From Microscilla marina ATCC 23134 (lineage in GTDB: Bacteria > Bacteroidota > Bacteroidia > Cytophagales > Microscillaceae): 64,000 nucleotides of DNA. How positions within the stretch are numbered: the stretch's first letter is position 1; each line of letters begins with the position of its first letter. The notes under the pieces were generated by a model, which was not told the origin of the DNA, did no database searches, and saw nothing but the letters and a program-made list of their open reading frames with translations. Below, piece after piece: positions 55,243 to 62,084 of this stretch. A program made the translations under genes and the position numbers. The stretch spans positions 186,001-250,000 of the forward strand of contig NZ_AAWS01000004.1 of NCBI RefSeq assembly GCF_000169175.1, written 5' to 3'.

Positions 55243-55533
55243 AAAACGAGACCCTAACAGAATCTCGTTTTTCTTTCCTAACCACAAAGCTTATTAAATA
55301 TCTTTGATTACTATATATTCAAACGAAAGACCAAAAGCATTTTTGCTTAAAAAATATTTTTTAAGTAGTTGATAGTCAGTGAAATAAATTTTCATTTTTC
55401 TGTTTTATCAAAAATGGAAGCGTTACAAAACAGTAGTTTTTATACGTTATTTCGTAATGGTTGCGGTATTTCGTTAGCAAGCGTTGTCCAATAAATTTAT
55501 TATATTTAAGGCGAACCAATGCCATGAAAGAAT

Positions 55534-55722
55534 ATGACTATAGAAGAATTGAAGCAATTTTTTGATGAACGCCCTTCGTTGAGTGTCAATGGGGTAGGAC
55601 AAGAAGCAGGACTCTCAAGTAGTTATTTGAGTAAAATTTTTTTAGAACAACGTCCTTTGTCACAAAAGACAACAGGTAAACTGCTTCCTGTATTAAAAAA
55701 ATATGGGTATGCTTGTAAATAA
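55534..55722 (+). CDS. Small helix-turn-helix protein
   Basis: A 62-residue protein made almost wholly of an HTH domain: LSVNGVGQEAGLSSSYLSKI (about 15-34) fits a Cro/XRE-type helix pair, and TTGKLLPVLKKYGY the last helix. This small size is typical of phage or plasmid control genes. It begins 56 bp after the truncated last array unit, in sequence unlike the array. A hairpin terminator lies 68 bp downstream. Confidence 0.65.
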   Translation: MTIEELKQFFDERPSLSVNGVGQEAGLSSSYLSKIFLEQRPLSQKTTGKLLPVLKKYGYACK

Positions 55723-55758
55723 ATGGACGTTAAATTAAGACTTTTGCCTCTTTTCTAC

Positions 55759-55766
55759 TATATTTG
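55759..55766 (+). promoter_or_regulatory. Possible -7 box before a hairpin pair
   Basis: TATATTTG fits TANNTTTG, with predicted start near 55773, exactly where a hairpin begins. The -33 position reads TTAA, a poor match. Confidence 0.35.
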
Positions 55767-55790
55767 TATCACTTTTTCGGGTGAAAAAGT

Positions 55791-55831
55791 AGCCAATGGG
55801 ATAGTTTGAGACCTGTCCCCATTGGCTTTTA
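55791..55831 (+). terminator. Hairpin terminator
   Basis: AGCCAATGGG pairs with CCCATTGGCT and is followed by TTTTATT. It ends 23 bp before the next start codon. Confidence 0.8.
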
Positions 55832-55853
55832 TTCACGTTAAACAACACGAACA

Positions 55854-56111
55854 ATGCAAGGTACACAACCCTCATTGAATAGTCAAAGTATATCGTTACA
55901 AAACGATGCTAAAGTGCAATTAACTGCCCTCATTGATAACTTACAATATAGTTTGCAACGCAGACACGAAACCGTTTCGGCTTTGAGCCAAGATGCCCTC
56001 GAACACCTCAAAGAGCAAAATTCTCAACAAATCGAACATCATTTGCTTATGTTGGAAGATGAAATGCGTCTTGCTCGAAACGATTGGGCTTTGTTAGAGT
56101 GGTTGAGATAA
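55854..56111 (+). CDS. Small helical hypothetical protein
   Basis: An 85-residue, mostly helical, hydrophilic protein (LTALIDNLQYSLQRRHETVS, EHLKEQNSQQIEHHLLMLED), probably a short coiled coil. No family is recognised. It follows the small HTH gene in the same direction, beyond a terminator hairpin. Confidence 0.55.
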   Translation: MQGTQPSLNSQSISLQNDAKVQLTALIDNLQYSLQRRHETVSALSQDALEHLKEQNSQQIEHHLLMLEDEMRLARNDWALLEWLR

Positions 56112-56129
56112 TGGGCTAATAAACAAAAA

Positions 56130-56166
56130 CACCTTTTCAGACCACCACGAGGGTTTTTGAGAAGGT
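56130..56166 (-). terminator. Terminator of small minus-strand gene
   Basis: ACACCTTTTCA pairs with TGAGAAGGTGT (one G-T). The T-run is on the minus-strand side. Confidence 0.6.
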
Positions 56167-56203
56167 GTTGATTATATGGAAAAGAAACCGAGTAATACCT
56201 TAA

Positions 56204-56395
56204 TTAAAATTGTTCTGCTTCTTGAATAATTTCTTCTACCAAGTGAAGCTTTTTATTTTGCAAAGCTTCTATTTGTTGTTGAAGTTCCTTCATTCGCTTC
56301 AATTTACCTTGTACTTCACTTGGGGCAGTAATGGCCCCTGTAATCCAGTACTCAGCAATTTTCATTTTTTCATCTTGATTCGCAAGCGTTTCCAT
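56204..56395 (-). CDS. Small coiled-coil hypothetical protein
   Basis: A 63-residue protein: KMKIAEYWITGAITAPSEVQ, then a coiled coil (LKRMKELQQQIEALQNKKLH). No family is recognised. It converges on the 85-residue gene. Together the three tiny genes form a compact accessory module beside the repeat array. Confidence 0.5.
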   Translation of the reverse strand: METLANQDEKMKIAEYWITGAITAPSEVQGKLKRMKELQQQIEALQNKKLHLVEEIIQEAEQF

Positions 56396-56439
56396 AATTG
56401 TACGATTTATACATTCCTTAGGAATAGTACCAAAATAAA

Positions 56440-56590
56440 TTTACATTTTTAACGTCATCTTTCGCTGACAGAATTCGTTAAAAAAACTTGACGTAGCGCT
56501 GCTATGCCGCCGTCCCGCAGGGCGGGCTCAACATCCACTGGATATTGCCCTGCCTATCCTGCCAACAAAATATTTTGGCGTTACTATAGA
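56440..56590. other. GC-rich intergenic patch
   Basis: A segment with CCGTCCCGCAGGGCGGGCTC stands out against AT-rich surroundings and can form a short hairpin (CCCGCAGGGCGGG). No gene is seen. It may be a mobile-element remnant. Confidence 0.35.
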
Positions 56591-56655
56591 ACTTTATTTT
56601 TACACCATTCCTTATAAATAACCGAAGTTGTTTTGCAAATCTAAATTACAGAAAT

Positions 56656-57486
56656 TTATTTTTTATTCCAATAGCTTTCTTTCTCGTTAGGGAAGTCTTT
56701 TTTCTTAATATCGCTCACATAATTTTGAATAGACCCCGTAATTACAGAGTGTAAGTCGGCATAACGACGTAAAAAACGCGGTTTGAAGTCTTTATTTATT
56801 CCCAGCATATCTTGTAGTACCAATACTTGTCCGTCGGTATCAACCCCGGCTCCAATACCAATGGTAGGAACTTTCAAAGACTCAGATACTTTTTTGGCAA
56901 GCGGAGCCGGTATTTTTTCCAGTACTATTCCAAAACAGCCGCACTCTTGTAAAACAAGGGCATCTTGAATAAGTTTGGCAGCTTCTTCTTCTTCCTTGGC
57001 GCGCACGGTATACGTTCCAAATTTATAAATAGACTGAGGAGTAAGCCCCAAGTGTCCCATTACTGGTACACCAGCACTTAATACCCTCGTTACCGATTCC
57101 TTGATTTCGGCACCACCTTCCAGTTTTACTGCGTGGGCGCCCGATTCTTTCATAATACGAATAGCTGAGCGTAAAGCCTCCTCAGAGTTACCTTGGTAAG
57201 AGCCAAAAGGTAAGTCAACTACAATCAGGGCACGTTTGGCAGCTCTTACTACCGCCGATGCATGGTAAATCATTTGATCAAGTGTAATAGGCAAGGTAGT
57301 TTCGTGTCCTGCCATTACGTTAGATGCGGAGTCACCTACTAAAATAACATCTACTCCAGCGCCATCTACAATTTTTGCCAGAGAGTAGTCGTAAGCGGTA
57401 AGCATAGATATTTTTTCGCCTAAGGTTTTCATTTCCTGAAGCGAGTGAGTAGTTACTCGTTTGAGTTCTGCACTATATGTAGACAT
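56656..57486 (-). CDS. panB: 3-methyl-2-oxobutanoate hydroxymethyltransferase
   Basis: A 276-residue PanB, the normal length (start at 57486, [10 protein letters not shown]). It transfers a hydroxymethyl group from methylene-tetrahydrofolate to ketoisovalerate, the first step of pantothenate synthesis. [20 protein letters not shown] and [20 protein letters not shown] hold the metal-binding Asp residues; [17 protein letters not shown] and [17 protein letters not shown] complete the TIM-barrel motifs. The C-terminal 30 residues ([16 protein letters not shown]) are polar, as usual. No panC or panD is adjacent. Confidence 0.97.
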   Translation of the reverse strand: MSTYSAELKRVTTHSLQEMKTLGEKISMLTAYDYSLAKIVDGAGVDVILVGDSASNVMAGHETTLPITLDQMIYHASAVVRAAKRALIVVDLPFGSYQGNSEEALRSAIRIMKESGAHAVKLEGGAEIKESVTRVLSAGVPVMGHLGLTPQSIYKFGTYTVRAKEEEEAAKLIQDALVLQECGCFGIVLEKIPAPLAKKVSESLKVPTIGIGAGVDTDGQVLVLQDMLGINKDFKPRFLRRYADLHSVITGSIQNYVSDIKKKDFPNEKESYWNKK

Positions 57487-57725
57487 AAGGTGTTGGTTTT
57501 TTTTAAGTAATGTGATTGGGTCAGACACATGAGGCTTTGGTTAGCCAGTACCCAATAAAGTGATACAAATATTGATAAGAACAGAAGTTTTGGTTGGCTT
57601 GATGGTTAATTACTGCAATAAAACTACCTTTCCCCCTGTTTTCTGTGAGGGTCAAATGTAGTACAATTTATTGAGAAACCGAGAAAAGATTTGGCAAAGC
57701 CATCGGCTATGCAAGGGGTTTTTAG

Positions 57726-57733
57726 TAGCTTTG
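57726..57733 (+). promoter_or_regulatory. Probable -7 box for MATE gene
   Basis: TAGCTTTG fits TANNTTTG and lies 36 bp before the ATG. No TTTG is found 20 bp upstream. Confidence 0.35.
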
Positions 57734-57769
57734 TGGAATTTTTTGACACAATAGATCACTAATTTAAGA

Positions 57770-59152
57770 ATGCTTAAAATCAAAAAGATACGGGCATATT
57801 ATCAGGCATACCGTAAAGATTTGGCAGCTACCCTTAGGCTAAGTTATCCTATTATGATAGGGCAGGTAGGGGTAATGCTCATGTCGTTGATAGATAATGT
57901 AATGGTAGGGCAACTAGGTGCAGTGCCTTTGGCAGCTTCTTCTATAGCCAATGCCATATTTTTTATGCTTACCATATTTGGGTTAGGCACTATTTCTATA
58001 GTAACCCCGCTTGTAGCTACTCGCCACGGCAAACAAGACAAAGATGCTTGTGGGGCTCTATTTTCTGCAGGTATCAAAGTAGCCTTTACTTTTGGGGTAT
58101 TGTTTGTTGGTATTAGCTACTTGCTGGTATCTTATTTTGACATATTTGCTCAACCTGAAAAGGTAGTACCACTTGCCATCGAGTATTTGATCATCATTGC
58201 CTTTTCGGCCATTCCTATGATGTTGTTTATGGTAGCCAAACATTTTGCCGAAGGCATATCAGCTACCAAACCTGCCATGTATGTGACCTATGCCAGTGCA
58301 GCAGTAAATGTTTGTTTGAACTATGTGCTTATTTATGGGAAGTTTGGTGCACCCGCATTAGGGTTGGCTGGAGCAGGGTATGCTACTTTGATTACTCGTG
58401 CGTTAATGGCTGTAGGTATGTTTTGGTATGTGTTTACCAAACCACGTTTTCGCCCTTTTCTACGTACATTTACCCTATTTAAAGCCACTTATTCACAAAC
58501 TAAAATCATACTTCAACAAGGCTTGCCGGCTGGTTTTCAGCACTTTTTTGAGGTGTCAGCTTTTGCTGGGGCGGCAATTATGGTAGGTTGGCTGGGTGCC
58601 AAACCATTGGCAGCCCATCAAATAGCGCTCAACCTTGCCGCGGTTACGTATATGGCAGCTACTGGGTTAGGGGTGGCGGGTTCTATCAGGGTAGGCAACG
58701 CCGCCGGAGAAGAAAGTCCAGCTCGGATATTCAGGGCAGGCACCAGTGCTTTTATGTTAGTATTTATATTTATGAGCATTACTTGTTTGTTGTTTATTTC
58801 GTTCAATTACTTTTTGGTAAAAGTATACATAGACGATCAACAGGTAATCAATATAGCCGCTTCGTTAATGATCATTGCAGGCTTTTTTCAATTGTCAGAT
58901 GGCATTCAGGTAGTAGGTTTGGGGGTGTTACGAGGCATAGGCGATGTAAACCTACCCACTGTCATCACCTTGGTATCTTATTGGTTCATTGCTTTGCCAG
59001 TGGGTTATGTCTTGTGCTTTCACTTCAATTGGGGTGTAGAAGGTATGTGGGTAGGGCTACTATTAGGGCTTACTGTCTCCGCTATTTTTCTCACCTTACG
59101 TTTTTACCGCCTGGTATATGCCAATCGCAAGCAAGAAGCCACAGTATATTAA
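57770..59152 (+). CDS. MATE-family multidrug efflux transporter
   Basis: A 460-residue protein with about twelve membrane spans in two homologous halves, the usual length for NorM-type MATE antiporters. It exports cationic compounds in exchange for Na+ or H+. LRLSYPIMIGQVGVMLMSLI followed by DNVMVGQLGAVPLAA (about 23-60) and the second-half QQGLPAGFQHFFEV and GWLGAKPLAAHQIALNLA are characteristic. The stop is directly next to the stop of the convergent photolyase-like gene. Confidence 0.93.
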   Translation: MLKIKKIRAYYQAYRKDLAATLRLSYPIMIGQVGVMLMSLIDNVMVGQLGAVPLAASSIANAIFFMLTIFGLGTISIVTPLVATRHGKQDKDACGALFSAGIKVAFTFGVLFVGISYLLVSYFDIFAQPEKVVPLAIEYLIIIAFSAIPMMLFMVAKHFAEGISATKPAMYVTYASAAVNVCLNYVLIYGKFGAPALGLAGAGYATLITRALMAVGMFWYVFTKPRFRPFLRTFTLFKATYSQTKIILQQGLPAGFQHFFEVSAFAGAAIMVGWLGAKPLAAHQIALNLAAVTYMAATGLGVAGSIRVGNAAGEESPARIFRAGTSAFMLVFIFMSITCLLFISFNYFLVKVYIDDQQVINIAASLMIIAGFFQLSDGIQVVGLGVLRGIGDVNLPTVITLVSYWFIALPVGYVLCFHFNWGVEGMWVGLLLGLTVSAIFLTLRFYRLVYANRKQEATVY

Positions 59153-60739
59153 TTAGTTATGAATGGTAAGCCTCTGGTGCTTGTCAGAAAATATTACTGC
59201 TTTGTTGGTGGAATCTTTCAATGGGGAATAATCAACAGATGGTTGTTCCTTGACTAACTCTATGGAGTGAATCATTTTTTCCTCATTTTTTTTTAATGCT
59301 TCAAGTGCAGCTTTGGCGTGTGGATGCGTAGCATTGATATTTATTATAGGGGCAGGATAATCTTGACCAATAGTACATTTATAAAAAATTTGTTCAATGG
59401 TAGTCATCTTGCTCAAATCGTGAATGAGCCCTGCTGGAATGTTTTTAAGCTCAGGTACCCATTTTTTTATAAACTGGGCTTTAGGGTCACACTTTTTAGA
59501 GACTTTTATTGGGTTCAAAATTTTTACCTTATGGGTATCTACAGCTCCCGCTTGCGCCTGAAAGCGAACAAAGTGTACTCCTGGTTCATAGTCTAAAAAC
59601 TGTTGGCCAAGGTAATGTACACCAGTGTGCCATGATTGCCACAAATGGTGGGTAAGAAAAGACACGATTAATGAGCGCATTTGGAAGTTTAGATACCCTG
59701 TTTGGCGTATACAACGCATGCTTGCATCCACCAAAGGAAAACCTGTTTGCCCATTTTTCCAAGCCTCCAAGAGGTCATTTTTGTGATTTTGTTCCAATTG
59801 TAGGTACGCCTCGTTCCCTGCCTCAAACTCCAGGTAATCTTCCATTTCAAATTTTTGTATGCATTGACAATGCATGCGCAAATGATGCAGGTATGTCTCG
59901 AAGTTGGCTCGATGAGGTGAGTCTATCATCAACTGTTGGCAATGCTGGTATACTTGCCGTACACTCAGGTTTCCCCATGCTAAATAAGGTGATAAATGGC
60001 TATTACTTTGGTTGCTTAATGCAGGTTGTTTATGTTGGGTAGTATATTGTACAATGCATTTTTTGCCAAATGCTTTGAGGTATTTTTGGGCACTGCGCAT
60101 GCCTACTGGTTGGTAGTTTTTGGAGTAAAGGTGAATTTTTTGTCCGGTCACATAATCAAACAAAAAAGCAAAATCGGTCACTTCGTAAGGCATAGCCTTT
60201 AATTGGGCTAAGTTGGGCGTAGCCAGTGGTTCTTTCATGAATATTTGCCAATCTTGTGCCCAACCTCGACGATTTTTCCTGCCCCTTTGTATGCCGTTTT
60301 GTTCAAACTCTTGCCACTCTATGTCTTTTTGTTCAAAAAACTGTTGCATTTGACGGTCACGGTCATAAGTCAACCGAATGCCTGTTTCCTGATGCGAAAA
60401 AACTTTGTCAATTTGGTGGGTTTTTAATATATACTCGAATACATCAGGGACTTCAGCATGGAAGCAATGAAGCTTGACTTGATAGTCTTCCAGTTCAAAA
60501 TTGAGGTCTTCTATAGATTGATACACAAATTGCCAATGGCGTATGTTCCAGTCAGGGCTTTGTTGCAAAGAGGGTTCAAAAACATACACAAGTAAAACAG
60601 GTAAACCCACTTCGATAGCAGCTTTGAGTGGGGCGTGGTCTTCGAGACGCAAATCGCGTTTAAACCATACCACATTGATCATAGAAGTGTCTTTGACAGG
60701 GGTATCAGTCGAATCGGCATTTTCTTTTGGCTGCTCCAT
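59153..60739 (-). CDS. Divergent photolyase/cryptochrome-family flavoprotein
   Basis: A 528-residue protein, starting MEQPKENADS (60739; a start at MINVVWFKRD is also possible). WFKRDLRLEDHAPLKAAIEV begins the N-terminal antenna domain; TGFPLVDASMRCIRQTGYLN and DPKAQFIKKWVPEL belong to the C-terminal FAD domain. Two deviations stand out: the MHNR motif reads LNFQMR, and the W-Q-W that carries the FAD-proximal tryptophan of classic photolyases reads F-Q-A. Light-driven DNA repair or signalling is possible; which one cannot be told. A polar tail of about 60 residues follows the domain. Confidence 0.85.
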   Translation of the reverse strand: MEQPKENADSTDTPVKDTSMINVVWFKRDLRLEDHAPLKAAIEVGLPVLLVYVFEPSLQQSPDWNIRHWQFVYQSIEDLNFELEDYQVKLHCFHAEVPDVFEYILKTHQIDKVFSHQETGIRLTYDRDRQMQQFFEQKDIEWQEFEQNGIQRGRKNRRGWAQDWQIFMKEPLATPNLAQLKAMPYEVTDFAFLFDYVTGQKIHLYSKNYQPVGMRSAQKYLKAFGKKCIVQYTTQHKQPALSNQSNSHLSPYLAWGNLSVRQVYQHCQQLMIDSPHRANFETYLHHLRMHCQCIQKFEMEDYLEFEAGNEAYLQLEQNHKNDLLEAWKNGQTGFPLVDASMRCIRQTGYLNFQMRSLIVSFLTHHLWQSWHTGVHYLGQQFLDYEPGVHFVRFQAQAGAVDTHKVKILNPIKVSKKCDPKAQFIKKWVPELKNIPAGLIHDLSKMTTIEQIFYKCTIGQDYPAPIININATHPHAKAALEALKKNEEKMIHSIELVKEQPSVDYSPLKDSTNKAVIFSDKHQRLTIHN

Positions 60740-61064
60740 GCAATTACCCAAGGTTTTAGTGATAGTCCAGTGTATAAAAGTGAGGTACATTGACAACAAT
60801 ATGAGTATTTATAAAGTTTGCCTATCAATGTTTAGCAAAAATACAAAACCCAAACAGATTTTGCTAACTTTTTGTGAGCGTTTGTGTATAAAATGGGCAT
60901 ATAAACTAAAGCAAGTACTATTTCCTTTAAAATTCCTCAAAAGCCCCCTTTAACACTACTTTAACAACTCAATAACTACTCAGTAACAGGGGATCTTTAT
61001 ACAAACTAATATCTTTGAGACTTCAACTTAAAAAAACAAAACAAACATCTAATTCTGTAATCTT
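60740..61064. other. 325-bp divergent control region
   Basis: It contains TATCTTTG (61010-61017), a -7 box 48 bp before the DUF2911 gene, without a TTTG at -33. Nothing else is recognised. Confidence 0.4.
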
Positions 61065-61937
61065 ATGAAGAATCACCTACGCTTATTGTTTTCAGCGATT
61101 TTCTTTTTGTCTGTCACTACATTGGCCATTGCTCAACCCAAACTACCTGCGCCTAGCCCTGGTGCTGAAGTAATGCAAACTGTAGGCTTGACCGATGTAA
61201 AAGTTGTATACTCTTCTCCGGCAGTAAAAGGACGTACTATTTGGGGAGGACTCGAAAAATATGGCAAAGTATGGCGTGCTGGTGCTAATACTCCTACAAA
61301 GATTTCTTTTAGCAATGATGTGAAAATCAACGGTAAAAATATTAAAAAAGGAGACTATGTGTTAATGCTCGACCTCAAAGACGCAAATAATTGGGAGTGG
61401 ATGCTGGCTACTAAAGGAAGTGCCTTTGGTTTTAAGGAAGCCGATGTATTAGTAAGAACTAAAGCTACTGTCACTAAAGGTTTACGCAACAGAGAGCGTT
61501 TGACTTATTATATTTCTGCTGGTACCAACGGTAAAGGTACTGTGAATCTTCGCTGGGAAAAAATAGAAGCTTCTTTCTCTTTTACAAGCGACATAAAAGG
61601 ACCTTTGATGGCAAGTGTAAAGAAATTTGCTGGTCAGGCAAACTGGTTCAATTTAGGGAATACTGGTTACCAAGTGGTGTTAAACTCTGACAAAGAAAAA
61701 GACCTGAAACTAGCCAAAGGTATGATTGATGCTTCGGTAGCTATGGGCGGCGAAAATATGATCAACACCTGGTGGAAGGCCGAATTGATGGCTAAAATGG
61801 GCAAGAAAAAAGAAGCTTATACACTAGGTAAAAAGGTAAAAGAGCTATACGCCAAGGAAAAACGCAATGGTTGGAAAAACTTCTACAAAAACACCATTGA
61901 TCCAAGTCTTTCTAAAGGAATGAAAGCGTGGAAATAA
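61065..61937 (+). CDS. DUF2911 exported protein
   Basis: A 290-residue protein with a signal peptide (ends LAIAQ, about residue 23). The DUF2911 domain spans about 25-180: VKVVYSSPAVKGRTIWGGLE, KVWRAGANTPTKISFSNDVK and KKGDYVLMLDLK. The C-terminal third is helical and resembles two TPR-like repeats. DUF2911 proteins are abundant in Bacteroidetes envelopes and have no established function. A terminator follows. Confidence 0.85.
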   Translation: MKNHLRLLFSAIFFLSVTTLAIAQPKLPAPSPGAEVMQTVGLTDVKVVYSSPAVKGRTIWGGLEKYGKVWRAGANTPTKISFSNDVKINGKNIKKGDYVLMLDLKDANNWEWMLATKGSAFGFKEADVLVRTKATVTKGLRNRERLTYYISAGTNGKGTVNLRWEKIEASFSFTSDIKGPLMASVKKFAGQANWFNLGNTGYQVVLNSDKEKDLKLAKGMIDASVAMGGENMINTWWKAELMAKMGKKKEAYTLGKKVKELYAKEKRNGWKNFYKNTIDPSLSKGMKAWK

Positions 61938-61962
61938 TTTGAATATATTGATATATTAGCGA

Positions 61963-61989
61963 GGGGAAATGAGAGTTTCCCTTTTTTTG
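61963..61989 (+). terminator. DUF2911 gene terminator
   Basis: GGGAAA pairs with TTTCCC (GGGGAAA region), followed by seven T's. Confidence 0.8.
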
Positions 61990-62084
61990 TGACTTTTTTG
62001 TAACAATACCTACAGTGTGGCTATTGAACAACGAAAAGTTGCATTGAACAAAGCATATCCCTATTACTCAAAATACATATTCTT

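Larger units (their letters stand above)
53591..55478 (+). repeat. Four-copy tandem repeat array
   Basis: Units start at ACTAAAGTAAAAAACGAGAC at 53591, 54045, 54639 and 55233, giving lengths 454, 594, 594 and about 246 bp (last one cut off). Each starts with a hairpin (AAAACGAGA/TCTCGTTTT). An AT-rich stretch follows, then ACGTTATTTCGTAAT and GGTATTTCGTTAG motifs, then a peptide-coding-like part. Units 2 and 3 are nearly identical; unit 1 is more diverged and lacks a 140-bp internal duplication. Confidence 0.88.

Noticed and set aside
53591-55478. CRISPR array
   Set aside because: Repeats are hundreds of bases long, contiguous and without unique spacers; no cas genes are nearby.
58588-59169. 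193-codon frame inside the MATE gene
   Set aside because: It is a shadow of the transporter frame, with Cys/Arg/His-rich composition typical of out-of-frame reading.
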